64,000 nt of DNA, taken from the NCBI RefSeq assembly GCF_027943255.1, contig NC_072896.1, forward strand, positions 117,831,879-117,895,878, in the 5' to 3' direction. Numbering within the stretch: position 1 is the stretch's first letter; each line of letters opens with the position of its first letter. Made by a program: the position numbers and the translations under genes. The notes under the pieces are model-generated. The model searched no databases. It saw only the letters and a program-made list of their open reading frames with translations, and had not been told where the DNA came from. Origin of the DNA: Anastrepha obliqua. Lineage: Eukaryota; Arthropoda; Insecta; Diptera; Tephritidae. Below are positions 23,954 through 34,097 of the stretch, piece after piece.

Positions 23954-24401
23954 TCAGTGTTTTTGATCGACCGGAAAATTTTCTATAGATTGTATGGAAC
24001 GTGAAGTGGCTGATGTGGTCGATGATACGTCCATAAAGCGATATTTTTTCTCATCGCGACACAAAAATGGGTAACACATAATGCCATAGTAGAATGCCAA
24101 ACAGGCCAATATAATAAGGAATATTATCGAGATTATACCGAAAGTTGAGAAACCCGACTTTTTGTCCAAATATTCTTTGGGCGTTTGTGGTTGCTCAGTT
24201 GTCACCGGTGGCGCTGGTTGATAGCCACCATAGTAGCTACGGCGTCCTGCAGAATTGCTTGGACGACCCGCATGCAGCGTTGAAAAATGGCAGGTAGCTA
24301 GAGGCATATGAAAAGAATTTAGTTGTGGTGAGGTTGGCTAATTGTATTTGATAGGACTCACCAATTACGAGCAAAGCAATCAAAAAAGCACTTTTACACA
24401 T
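23954..24401 (-). CDS. Small type I membrane protein, unrecognised family
   Basis: Two exons on the minus strand: 24362-24401 (begins MCKSAFLIALLVI) and 23954-24297. The donor gtgagt lies at 24361 and the acceptor (atatgcctctag) ends at 24298; the intron is phase 1. The product is 127 aa. It has an N-terminal signal peptide, a short Tyr/Gly/Pro-rich outer segment (SYYGGYQPAPPVTTEQPQTP), a strong membrane segment (FGIISIIFLIILACLAFYYG) with cysteines just after it (MCYPFLC), and a Ser/Thr-rich cytoplasmic tail ending FPVDQKH. The layout recalls Shisa-like or small adaptor membrane proteins, but I do not recognise the family. A (ctg/ctt)n tract lies upstream at 24519-24558. Confidence 0.75.
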
Positions 24402-25137
24402 ATTGAATGTTTATGGTTTAAGTCTAATCTGCCGCACTTGTTGATATTTTCACGGTGAACAATTTTATTCACTTCTACACAATTCCTTTTCGCTCACTTA
24501 TGTATTTGTTACAATCACTGCTGCTGCTGCTGCTTCTGCTTCTGCTTCTGCTTCTTCGTTCAAGGCAAACGCGTTTGTGACAAATGACGTTGCCAATAAG
24601 AGAAATACTGCTAAATATAAAATGCTGCCATTTGAGCGGAAAAAATATGTTGAAACAAATTCTCCACATCCTCAGTACATACCTTAAAAACAGGCGAAGA
24701 TTCTGATGTGACAGGCAAGCAATGTTCTGCGCACGACCGATGTCAGGGTGCATCTATAAGGGTGATGGCACCAGAGCAACAACATTTACTTACCCTATTT
24801 TTCGTTTAAATAATTTCGTGTACCAATTTTCAAATTTTTCATGAAAATGTAAGTAAACAAAAGCAACAACAAATTAAGCAAGAATCCAAACAAATCAGCT
24901 GTTCTAGTGCCACCACCATGAAAACATTCACCTAAACCCATGTCAAATGCAAGAAAAAGTTCCCGAATCATTGACGGTAGCATAGTAAACCATATCGAAG
25001 CGATTCTAATTAATTATTGACTATAATTCAAAGTGAAATAAGAAGTTTAGTAAGCGTTTCAAGGGATTACCATATTGAATGAAAACAATGTAAATGATAA
25101 AAGCTAGGCAATGAAAGTGTTTAACAGCAGTATTGTG
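24402..25137. other. Intergenic; CTG/CTT-rich tract
   Basis: Probable 5' flank of the small membrane protein gene. ctgctgctgctg and cttctgcttctg runs sit at 24519-24558. No other feature. Confidence 0.4.
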
Positions 25138-25262
25138 GTTATTGTTTTAGCAGCATAAATATTCCCCATATACGAGGAATGCTGCTAAAGTGACACTTCT
25201 TGGCCGGATATAAATCCGGATCTTACCGATTACGTAGAACCGACTGTCGTGGGAACGAACAG
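25138..25262 (+). repeat. Dispersed 'cattcccc hairpin' repeat
   Basis: Has tagcagcataaatattcccc, the near-palindromic gaggaatgctgc, cttggccggatataaatccg and gtagaaccgactgtcgtggg in the family order. It lies directly upstream of the split SINE. Confidence 0.75.
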
Positions 25263-25309
25263 CAGTTTTCTCAATGGCTTGTTAATATTGCCTTTATAGC
25301 CGGTAGTAA

Positions 25310-25476
25310 CTTAACCGCCGTAGCCGAATGGGTTGGTGCGTGACTACCATTCAGAATCAAGATAGAACGTAGGTTCGAATCTCGGTGAAATACCACAATT
25401 AAGAAAAGGTTTTGTCTAATAGCGGTTGCCTCTCGGCAGGCAATGGCAGACCTTCGAGTGTATTTCTGACATAAAA
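25310..25476 (+). mobile_element. SINE 5' half with tRNA-like head
   Basis: Contains a Pol III type-2 promoter: the A-box-like tagccgaatgggttgg and the B-box ggttcgaatct, about 45 bp apart, as in tRNA genes. The SINE body follows (taatagcggttgcctctcgg, caggcaatggcagacc). The sequence breaks at about 25475 where composite element C begins. The rest of the same SINE resumes at about 31111. Confidence 0.85.
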
Positions 25477-25654
25477 AAGAGGTTGTCTGTAAAGTCGGTT
25501 TACTGACGATAGTTAGAATAGTGACTGACGAGAGTATAGAAAATACTGATTCAATGGTTGCATTTTTCAAAAGAAAATTTTAATTTTATTTGTTTGATAG
25601 ATATTTTGTATGGAAATAAAGAATGAGGTAACATTAACATAACATAATATACTT

Positions 25655-25975
25655 TAACATAACATAACATAACATAACATAACATAACATAACATAACAT
25701 AACATAACATAACATAACATAACATAACATAACATAACATAACATAACATAACATAACATAACATAACATAACATAACATAACATAACATAACATAACAT
25801 AACATAACATAACATAACATAACATAACATAACATAACATAACATAACATAACATAACATAACATAACATAACATAACATAACATAACATAACATAACAT
25901 AACATAACATAACATAACACAACATAACATAACATAACATAACATAACATAATATATCATAACATAACATAACAT
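25655..25975. repeat. (AACAT)n array
   Basis: About 320 bp of pentamer, nearly pure, with isolated variants near 25917 and 25951-25958. It is the complement of the array in copy B. The frames of about 100-145 codons across it are repeat artefacts. Confidence 0.97.
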
Positions 25976-26210
25976 GCTGTTCAAGCAAGGTAACGACGCA
26001 TTTTTTGGTGCGTGCAGCCGGCTACATAGAATTATAAGACGTTATCACGTCAAAAAATAATAATACCATTAAAACAACAGATATTATTAACAAACTTGGT
26101 TTTATTTTAAATTCTTCAAGTAAATCAAATTAATAATAATCAATAAGAAGGCATATGCAAATACAAATACGTGAATTTATATATGTAACATACATATGCG
26201 CATATACATA

Positions 26211-26484
26211 TGGTTTTGTTGTTTTGGTTTTTTATTTGATTTTTTAATTCAAAGTTAAGTATAATTCATTTACAATTTCAATTATTTCAGCAATAACGAT
26301 ATTTAGTTTATTGTTAAAATTAATGTTACTATGCAGCCCTGGATAGAGTACAGCACAGATAAATTTTCCGTTTAGTCGCCTTTTCAAACAGCTCAGCCAC
26401 ACAATTCGTTGCGTCCACGTCCACGGCTAGAAATCGACTGCCTGCCAGTTATGTTCACTCTCTCTCGTACTCCTCGTTCCCACA
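26211..26484 (-). repeat. 3' LTR of the Ty3/gypsy element
   Basis: 274 bp. It differs from the other LTR at two sites (caattatttc against caattatatc; gagtacagc against gagcacagc). The polyprotein stop codon lies only about 15 bp away, and no strong polypurine tract is visible between them. Confidence 0.95.
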
Positions 26485-26499
26485 TTCGGCCATTCTGTA

Positions 26500-29400
26500 C
26501 TACTCATCTGCCTCAGATGAGCTACCGTCTTCTGTTTCCCCATTCTCACTAAAGTCGGATAGTTCGCTTTCTTGCACCCATGCTTTCATCTTATCCGCAC
26601 TTGTTGTTGTTGAAACGGGTCCCTCTCCATCTCCCATCTTCTCAACTTTATAACGGTCAAACCCCTTCGATGCTACTACTCTGTACGGACCCAAAAACTT
26701 CGGTTTGATTTTAAGGCCGACTCCGAACTGCGTGCGTTCGATCGCCACAAGATCATTTATTTTGTAAACCGTTGCCGCCTTACGTTTTCGATTGAATTGC
26801 TTTCGGTTTTCTTCTTGAATTTTACATATGGCCTTCTTTGCGTTCTCACGTGCTTCTTCTCTAACTTTGTTGAACCCATCAATCCAATCCTCCTCTACCA
26901 ATTGCATAATTTTCTCTTCGTTTTTAGTTCTCATCTTAACTCCCACCAACAGTTCGAACGGCGTTGATTGAATAGCTCGGTGAAACGTGTTATTTAATAC
27001 CCTTTGTAGAACAGGCACTTGTTGAAACCATTTATCTAATTTGTCTACGCAGAGCTTCGTTAGTACAGATATGATCGTTGAGTTCAGCCTCTCCACCTGA
27101 CCGTTACCTCTGGGAACTCCGGCAGTAATGTGCACAAGCTTTATACCGTGATCCTCGCAGTAACATCTAAATACGTTTGAAATAAAAGCGCCGCCACGAT
27201 CTGCGATTACTCGGTTGGGGTAACCAAACGTATCTGCCACTATTTCAAACTTTTTGACAACTTCCTCGACGTTGAGTGTTTTGGTTGGAAAAAGCCAACA
27301 AAATTTTGTAAAACTATCTATCATTGCGAAAATATACCGATACCCCTTCGCTGTTGTAGATAAAGGGCCTAAATGGTCAATGTGGAAAGTTTCTAGTGGT
27401 TGTTCCCCTTTCGGTATGGGATTGAGAAAATACTCTTTTTTTCCATGTTTTCTCCCTGCTAAGATGCATTTCACACAGGAAGCGATGCACGAATCGATTC
27501 TTTTGGCTACGTTAGGTATAAAATACTCACGCTCAATTTTTTCTTTGGTCTTTTGGTGGTGAAAGTGGCCATCTTCATGCGCTGTCCTAACAATGGTATT
27601 TTTCAACTGCTCTGGAACGACATATAAGAAAGAATTATTTACATTTTTATACAAAATTCCATGTTGGACTACATAGTCTTTATATGGTCCATGTTTCAAT
27701 GCTTCAATTATAGCACATATCTTTTCGTCTTTTAATTGCGCTTGACGTAACCGAATTGATATGCTGTCTGTTTGCGCGCAAAGGGCTACTGGATTTCGGC
27801 TGAGAGCGTCAGCATGTCTCATTCTGGTACCGGAGCGATGTTCAACCTCGTATTGATAATCTTCCAGTAAAAGGGCCCAACGTGCAATGCGAGTAACCAA
27901 GTCCTTTTTCTTTAAGGTAAGAGCAAAAGCTTTACAGTCAGTTACCAATTTGAAAAAGTGTCCTAGTAGATAAGTGCGAAATTTTTTAACCGCTTGAACC
28001 ACTGCTAACACCTCTAATTCGTAGCTTGAATACTTCGCTTCAACGTCGCTTGTTTTTCTGCTCATAAAATATACCGGATGTAACTCCTCGTCCTCGCAGC
28101 TCTTCTGCATCAACACTGCGCCGTATCCGTGCTGACTTGCATCTGTATGTAGTTCGGTGTACTGACCGTATTCAAAAATCTTCAAAATTGGAGGATTCAC
28201 TAATTTCATTTTAAGCTCATTAAAAGCGTAGGTTTCATTTTCCCCAAAATTAAATTTTATCCCGTTTCTTAAAAGTTGGCTTAATGGTCTCGCTATAACT
28301 GCGTAATCTGGGATAAATTTACGAAAATACCCCGTAAGTCCCAGAAAACTCTGCACCTGCTTTGTAGTTCGCGGCTGTGGGAAATTCATAACGGCCTTGA
28401 TTTTGTATGGTGAAGGAGAAATCTTACCTGCCTTCACAAGGTGGCCCAAATACTCGACTTCAGCCTTTAAAAACTGACACTTTGACCATTTAATCGACAT
28501 ACCATTTTCCTCGGCGCATTTTAAAACCATCTTCAACCGCTGCAAACCTTCATCTCTTGTCTTAGCGGGTATAATTAAATCGTCGATGTAAACGATAACG
28601 ATATTTTCATTTATTAATTTCCTGAAAACGTAGTTTATATAACGTTGGAATACGCTGGGCGAATTACATAACCCAAAGGGCACGCGCTGAAATTCGTACT
28701 GCCCCTTTTGCGTAACGAAGGCAGTGTACTTTCTACTCGCTGGTTCTATCTCCACGTGAAAAAATCCATTCTCCAGATCGATCGTACTGAATACAAATGC
28801 TCCCTGCAGCTTGTCTAATTGGTCTTCAATAATGGGAAGCGGATAGTGGTCACGCCTGATTCTTTTATTTAGCTCGCAGAAATCTATACATAAACGATGC
28901 GAGCCGTCCTTCTTTTTTACGAGAACCACTGGACTAGCGTAATCGGATGAACTTTCCGTTATGATTTCTTTCTGCAGCCATTCTCGTACTTGCTCATCAA
29001 TGATATTTTGCTCGTAGGGTGGAAATCTCCGTGGTCTTTGGAAAACCGGTGCCTCGTCTAATGGGATGATTTTCATTTGAACAGGTAATTGCTTAGGTAC
29101 TTCTGGTGAGTATTCTTTAACCATTTTGCGAATCTCGTCTACCGCAGATTTGTCGCACGCAATAGAAAAATCAAGTTCGCTATCCACCGCTTCAAGTTCA
29201 ATATCAGCTAATAGACATGATCTTATTTCATCAGGAGTGCATTCTTTAGATTCACCAACCTTTTTCACCATCGTCAACTTACCGGCCTCTATTTTTACAA
29301 CCGCCTGTCGAATTATGCTTGCACCCAATAAAAGATTATATTTCATACACCTATCATTCACGATGTGAGTTTCAACGTCAGTGTAGATCTCGCCATTTAT

Positions 29401-30438
29401 TTCCATGTTGAGTTTGCAGACACCTTTAGTGTGCACCTTAGAGCCCAAACCAGCCACGGATATTGATTTAGTTCTGTCAAAAGACATCGGTTTAATTATT
29501 TTCATCACCGACTCTTTGATCACGCAAATGTCGCTTCCAGTGTCCAGCAAACTGTGGATGATGACCCTGTTGACCTTCACTGGAACACACATATTGTTGA
29601 CCGAAACGACATTCACCAGAGATGACTTTGTTGCTTTTGGACAGTCGTTACGCTTATGACCGAAGTCATTACATCCGAAGCACTTTGGACCTTTCTCTTT
29701 TTGAGGACACATATAAGACTCATGTTCTCTCGACCCGCAATTAAAACAGTAACGTGATTTAATTCTTGATTGCATTGTTTTGTTTTTGTCCGCATAAGCA
29801 ACCTGCGTTTTGTCTTTTGGTTGACTCTCACTCTTTTTTATTTTCTCATATATTATTAGTTTTTCTTTGAATTCCTGTATAGAATTTGAACCGTACAAAA
29901 TCGCTTTACCGTTTGCCGAATCGTTTATACCCTGTATGACATAACTTATAATAGAAGGAACGTCCACTTCTGCTTGTGATGCTATGTCAATCATTTTGTA
30001 CAAATATTCACGGCAGCTTTCGTCGTGACTCTTTCTTGTTGTTGCCATTTTACTATGTACTTCAGCTGCGTTAATTCTGGGCTTAAACTCAGCATATAGC
30101 GAAGCTTTTAACTGAGAATATGAGCGAGGTTTGGCTTCACATTCGATGTACAGTTTTGCCGTACCGCTTAGCGATCTTTTACAAAATACGTAACGCTGTA
30201 AATCTGTCCAACGGAAAGTTTCGGCATAGCTCTCAAAATCTTGCAGCCATACCTGCACGCTCATAGTTTCGTCACCGGTGAATTTTTTAATTATTCCCTC
30301 GATATCGTTAAAATTAATTTTTGCGGTAATTGTACTGCCTCCTGCTCCCTCTTCCAGACGCGTAGAATTCGGCATAGTTACTTCGAAGTCAGCTTCGCGG
30401 TTGCTGCTTTGCAACTGTCTTCTTCTGCGACCGCTCAT
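26500..30438 (-). CDS. Ty3/gypsy Gag-Pol polyprotein
   Basis: An uninterrupted 1312-aa frame. A Gag-like region spans 1-230. Two CCHC zinc knuckles (CFNCGSREHESYMC and CFGCNDFGHKRNDC) lie at about 231-267, followed by an aspartic protease with LLDTGSD at about 297-303. Reverse transcriptase spans about 450-690, with the catalytic aspartate in STIDLENGFF and the YIDD box at about 617-620. RNase H includes LHTDASQHGYGAVLMQ at about 770. Integrase has an HHCC zinc finger (HHQK..., CIASCVKC) and a DDE core carried by FHIDHLGPL, ADRGGAF and GNGQVERLNS. A short C-terminal tail contains KFLGPYRV. Domain order RT-RNaseH-IN places it in Ty3/gypsy; gag and pol are fused in one frame. The clade (mdg3/mag-like or other) is not decided. 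Confidence 0.96.
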   Translation of the reverse strand: MSGRRRRQLQSSNREADFEVTMPNSTRLEEGAGGSTITAKINFNDIEGIIKKFTGDETMSVQVWLQDFESYAETFRWTDLQRYVFCKRSLSGTAKLYIECEAKPRSYSQLKASLYAEFKPRINAAEVHSKMATTRKSHDESCREYLYKMIDIASQAEVDVPSIISYVIQGINDSANGKAILYGSNSIQEFKEKLIIYEKIKKSESQPKDKTQVAYADKNKTMQSRIKSRYCFNCGSREHESYMCPQKEKGPKCFGCNDFGHKRNDCPKATKSSLVNVVSVNNMCVPVKVNRVIIHSLLDTGSDICVIKESVMKIIKPMSFDRTKSISVAGLGSKVHTKGVCKLNMEINGEIYTDVETHIVNDRCMKYNLLLGASIIRQAVVKIEAGKLTMVKKVGESKECTPDEIRSCLLADIELEAVDSELDFSIACDKSAVDEIRKMVKEYSPEVPKQLPVQMKIIPLDEAPVFQRPRRFPPYEQNIIDEQVREWLQKEIITESSSDYASPVVLVKKKDGSHRLCIDFCELNKRIRRDHYPLPIIEDQLDKLQGAFVFSTIDLENGFFHVEIEPASRKYTAFVTQKGQYEFQRVPFGLCNSPSVFQRYINYVFRKLINENIVIVYIDDLIIPAKTRDEGLQRLKMVLKCAEENGMSIKWSKCQFLKAEVEYLGHLVKAGKISPSPYKIKAVMNFPQPRTTKQVQSFLGLTGYFRKFIPDYAVIARPLSQLLRNGIKFNFGENETYAFNELKMKLVNPPILKIFEYGQYTELHTDASQHGYGAVLMQKSCEDEELHPVYFMSRKTSDVEAKYSSYELEVLAVVQAVKKFRTYLLGHFFKLVTDCKAFALTLKKKDLVTRIARWALLLEDYQYEVEHRSGTRMRHADALSRNPVALCAQTDSISIRLRQAQLKDEKICAIIEALKHGPYKDYVVQHGILYKNVNNSFLYVVPEQLKNTIVRTAHEDGHFHHQKTKEKIEREYFIPNVAKRIDSCIASCVKCILAGRKHGKKEYFLNPIPKGEQPLETFHIDHLGPLSTTAKGYRYIFAMIDSFTKFCWLFPTKTLNVEEVVKKFEIVADTFGYPNRVIADRGGAFISNVFRCYCEDHGIKLVHITAGVPRGNGQVERLNSTIISVLTKLCVDKLDKWFQQVPVLQRVLNNTFHRAIQSTPFELLVGVKMRTKNEEKIMQLVEEDWIDGFNKVREEARENAKKAICKIQEENRKQFNRKRKAATVYKINDLVAIERTQFGVGLKIKPKFLGPYRVVASKGFDRYKVEKMGDGEGPVSTTTSADKMKAWVQESELSDFSENGETEDGSSSEADE

Positions 30439-30488
30439 TTACGTTACTTTCGCGCTAACAAAAACTGGGCTGCTTTTTTAACAGGAAT

Positions 30489-30507
30489 AATCCCGGTTGA
30501 GCCCCCA
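30489..30507 (-). other. Primer-binding site resembling tRNA-Pro
   Basis: In element orientation, five bases after the 5' LTR the sequence is TGGGGGCTCAACCGGGATT. From memory this matches the complement of the 3' end of animal tRNA-Pro (including CCA) with one or two mismatches. It gives a plausible minus-strand primer. Confidence 0.7.
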
Positions 30508-30512
30508 CGATA

Positions 30513-30786
30513 TGGTTTTGTTGTTTTGGTTTTTTATTTGATTTTTTAATTCAAAGTTAAGTATAATTCATTTACAATTTCAATTATATCAGCAATAACG
30601 ATATTTAGTTTATTGTTAAAATTAATGTTACTATGCAGCCCTGGATAGAGCACAGCACAGATAAATTTTCCGTTTAGTCGCCTTTTCAAACAGCTCAGCC
30701 ACACAATTCGTTGCGTCCACGTCCACGGCTAGAAATCGACTGCCTGCCAGTTATGTTCACTCTCTCTCGTACTCCTCGTTCCCACA
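30513..30786 (-). repeat. 5' LTR of the Ty3/gypsy element
   Basis: 274 bp, the promoter-bearing LTR for the minus-strand element, nearly identical to the LTR at 26211-26484. Confidence 0.95.
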
Positions 30787-31110
30787 TACATACATATATA
30801 CGCTCACTTAAGTAGGAGAGAGCAAGATGTCGAACGTTGCCGTTCGTTTGCTTTGTTCGTTCCGCGCTTTCGCTTGCAGTTCATTCAATGCAATGAGCAA
30901 GGTAACTACATATGAGCAAGGTAACACTAATGAGCAAGGTAACACTAATGAGCAAGGTAACACTAAAGAGCAAGGTAACACTAATGAGCAAGGTAACACT
31001 AATATGAGCAAGGTAACACTAATGAGCAAGGTAACACTAAAGAGCAAGGTAACGACACATTTTTTCGTGCGTGCAGCCGGCTAAATCGAATTATAAGACG
31101 TTATCACGTC

Positions 31111-31262
31111 AAAAAATATATGCCGTTCGGAGTCGGCTTGAAACTGTACTCCATTTGTGGAACAACATCAAGACGCACGCACAAATAGGAGGAGCAGATC
31201 GTTCAAACACCCAAAAAGGGTGTACGCGCCATTTATATATACATATATATATATATAACTTG
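31111..31262 (+). mobile_element. SINE 3' half
   Basis: Resumes the SINE broken at 25475: gccgttcggagtcggcttga, tccatttgtggaacaacatc, caaacacccaaaaagggtgt, acgcgccat, then a TA-rich tail. The two halves together make one near-complete SINE; about 10 bp around the insertion point appear lost or replaced. Confidence 0.85.
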
Positions 31263-31595
31263 ACCAAAATGCCGGGTCTCATCTGGTCTGTTTTGTCGTC
31301 GTAAATGTTTTAGAAACGAGTTGTAAATAATCGAAGAGGAATACTATACATGAAATCTCTACATGAGCCGTGTGTTTTATACATTTATTGGTTGCAATTT
31401 ATCTTATTGTTTGGCCTACTTATGTGCCATCTTTGCTTTTCCGAATAATTGAATGTTATAATAATTGAAGATAGAACTAGACATTTTATACAAAATATAT
31501 GCGATTGATAGCACTTAGCCTAAATTATGAAAAACAAAAGTTAATGCACGTTTCTTGGGAGAAACGAAATTTTTAGAAAGTCTTGAAATAACAGG
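31263..31595. other. Short intergenic stretch
   Basis: No gene or recognised repeat. Confidence 0.4.
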
Positions 31596-31925
31596 TTTTT
31601 GGTCTATCGGAGAACAAGCTGCCAAAATGTGATAGTTGTAAAAAACCGGAGAAAAAGGAAGCAGTCTTCCATTTCTTTTGTGCATGCCCTGCCCTATGGA
31701 AGGACAGAATGTTAACCCTGGGCAACCCGATTTTCGAGAGTCTCGAGCAACTGTCTGGCTTAGCCGTCAACAACCTCATAAGGTTCCTAAGCCGCACCGA
31801 CTGGATATGGTCTTGCTGTAAATAACTGTTAAACAAGTTAGTAACGAGGATGTGGCAACAAAATGGTGCGGAAGCGCTAGTTAGATTCTGAATGAATCGC
31901 CACTCTAACCAACCAACCTTGTAAT
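31596..31925 (+). pseudogene. Non-LTR retrotransposon 3' fragment (CCHC tail)
   Basis: The + strand reads KCDSCKKPEKKEAVFHFFC, ACPALWKDRMLTLGNP and RFLSRTDWIWSCCK and a stop at about 31821. This has the Cys-x2-Cys...His-x4-Cys pattern found after the RT/RNase H domains of I/R1/Jockey-type elements. The 3' untranslated tail follows to about 31925. Only the last 75 codons remain, consistent with 5' truncation. Confidence 0.75.
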
Positions 31926-33899
31926 AGTACAGACGTCTCGGACAGTCACATTTATTACCACAGAAATAATGGTAAAATATTATTTATGTATTTATTTCAC
32001 TGCTATAAGCTAAAATTAAATGTTTTAGTTAGTACCTAACCAGCACTGCTCTTCCAATAAACTTCATTTGAAGTTAACTGACAGGTACCCGCTAACCGGA
32101 CATTCAGGAATCACTTTTTCTTATCCATTTATCGATTGTATTCTGATTAAGCGCTTATTCAGACGTTGAGGAAATAGTTCTAACAACAAAACCCAACGGT
32201 GGAGAGAATACAGAAGGTGTGACTTTAACCGGGTTCCAGCGTTTCTTAAGGAATCAGCTGATTTGCTGTCGAAACAGAGTTAGCGGTTTATTTACAGCAG
32301 AGGTAGGCAAAATATCTGATTGTGCTGATGATATATGCAAAAAACAACACAACCATTGCTCATGTGACTTTGTTGCCCTCTTAACAACGATTGCTTGGAA
32401 GACTGCTCAAACAGCTCAAAATTACTTTTTTTAATTCTTAAATTCACTTTATTTTAACGGCCCTTTAGTTAATTTTCTTGTATAATCGTAAATTTCTTCC
32501 TGACTTTGCTTCTTCCCGTCATTAAAAAGTGGTTACTTCATATTTCGCGATTTTTAATTCCCCTTCCTTTCGCTTGCTTACTCATGGGCTCTTACGACCC
32601 GGCGAATTCGGCTACGCAATCTCTTTCTCTATGATTTTAGGCTTTTTCCTATCTCTAACTTTGATCTTTCTCACTCACTTCTGCTTCTGGAGCTCACTTG
32701 AAGACATAAGGCTTCCGATAAAATTTGAAATTTTATTTGCTCAGTATTAACGCCACTTTCACTTTATTGTCGTATACCTCTAACAAATTTTATGGGCATG
32801 AAGTATTTTTGACAATTCTGGCTGTATGTCGTGCATCAATATTTTTTTTTTTTGCAGCATGGCATCCCGATAGAAACTGCTACTGTGAACTGTTTAATTA
32901 AGTGCTCCCAACAGGAAAATTTCTTTCTTGCTCATTCTTTACTTCAATAGATGGCGAATTCATACAGCAGTAGTACAAAAACAAAATGTGTGTAACATAC
33001 GCTTTGCTTTTGCAATTTAGTGGCTTCAATGTCCAAATACGTCTTGCTTGATTATAAATGAAAATAATACAACTCGGTTGCGCATATCGTGGTAACTCGA
33101 CACATTTCATCATAAGAATCTGTGTAATCATATGCAAAAATGAAAAACCTTGAATTACACTCGAAGTACAATTTTTTAATCAAAGACTGTTCCCAATATT
33201 TTGAAATGGTCCCATATCTTTTTGATTTACAAGTACAAAACAAGGTCTCCCGTCAGGTAGTTAATACAGCGTCTGAGAGGAGTAGTGTAGGGAATGAGGA
33301 GCTCATAAAATATTGCCTTGACAATTTTTCATTGATAACAAACTATTGCGCGTTAAAAGTAAATGTTTTTGCCCTCGTCTATTATTATTTGTATTCTATT
33401 GATAATTGATTTAAGTGCCTCTTCGAAGGTATTTGAAACTCAGATGTTTGAAGTAAAACGCAATTTCGGTTAAAAATAGGCGTACATATGACGAACCGGC
33501 ATTTCGACTGAAGGTGGTGATAATGATGAGATTAGTTTGTTTTAATCTCTATCTGTCGAAAGGCAAACGAAGAAATATGTATATACATACATATGAAACC
33601 AACTGATAATATTTGAATGAAATCAACAAATGAGAAATGAAAACAAAACCTCCTAGAATTGCGCATATGTATGTACATACATATGTACGAGCAGGTATAT
33701 AAGGAGAATTCATACATATTTGGAAATAAATAAAGTAGGGAAGTAAGCGAAAAAATATGAGAACATTAAAATGCAAGTAGAATTTTAAATATGTACAAAC
33801 AATAAAGATGATGAAATTGTGAAACAGGTAGTTCCGACACGTTTCCTACTTGACTACCTATACAATGCAAATAAATATGTACAAATGTAGTATATTAAT
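31926..33899. other. Intergenic, no gene seen
   Basis: No supported gene. tatgtatgtacatacatatg-type microsatellite patches lie at 33578-33600 and 33663-33690. A T-rich run occurs near 32842-32856. Confidence 0.4.
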
Positions 33900-34040
33900 T
33901 TAGCCGCCCAGTTGGAAATTTTCTTCGACAAACCGCTGCACATAGGGGTATTTGAACAATCTAAGGGGCCAAAAGTATTTTTTGGGTTTAACGTGTGCTA
34001 ATGGATGTTTCTGAATAAAACCAACTGAAATAATGAACTT
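33900..34040 (-). CDS. Putative last exon of an unrecognised host gene
   Basis: The minus strand shows an acceptor (agttcattatttcag) followed by an open frame reading GFIQKHPLAHVKPKKYFWPL, then RLFKYPYVQRFVEENFQLGG and a TAA at 33900-33902. The aromatic and proline-rich composition looks like real protein. It lies just downstream of the Transib remnant on the same strand, whose own stop (34098) and AATAAA (about 34050) come before it. The Transib may therefore sit in the last intron of this gene. Upstream exons were not found. Confidence 0.4.
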   Translation of the reverse strand, partial: KFIISVGFIQKHPLAHVKPKKYFWPLRLFKYPYVQRFVEENFQLGG

Positions 34041-34097
34041 AAAACATTTATTGAATGAAATATAATATGAGAATGAAGAAAGATCCAATTCATCCAA

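Larger units (their letters stand above)
26205..30792 (-). mobile_element. Complete Ty3/gypsy LTR retrotransposon
   Basis: A 4,576-bp element (26211-30786) flanked by the 6-bp target duplication tacata (26205-26210 and 30787-30792). Both LTRs are 274 bp and differ at two positions by my reading. In coding orientation they start TGTGGGAACG and end CAAAACCA, i.e. TG..CA. One long gag-pol frame fills the interior and no env is present. LTR similarity, an intact frame and intact target duplications point to a recent, possibly still competent insertion. Confidence 0.95.
25475..31114 (+). mobile_element. Composite repeat element, copy C, carrying a Ty3/gypsy insertion
   Basis: Layout as in copy D. 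A left end begins aaaagaggttgtctgtaaag. A unique segment and a pentamer array (about 25655-25975) follow, then an inner module (gcaaggtaacgacgcatttt to gacgttatcacgtcaaaa, about 25985-26056), then a spacer interrupted at 26210 by the LTR retrotransposon. The spacer resumes at 30793 with catatatacgctcacttaag. The minisatellite (about 30893-31050) and the terminal module end at about 31114. The spacer halves read across the LTR element exactly as the unbroken spacer of copy D. Confidence 0.85.

Noticed and set aside
25315..25395. tRNA gene suggested by A-box and B-box
   Set aside because: It continues into the SINE body, lacks a proper acceptor stem and anticodon arm, and is the head of a SINE.
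27254..30549. Several plus-strand frames of 80-102 codons inside the LTR element
   Set aside because: They are antisense shadows of the Gag-Pol frame.
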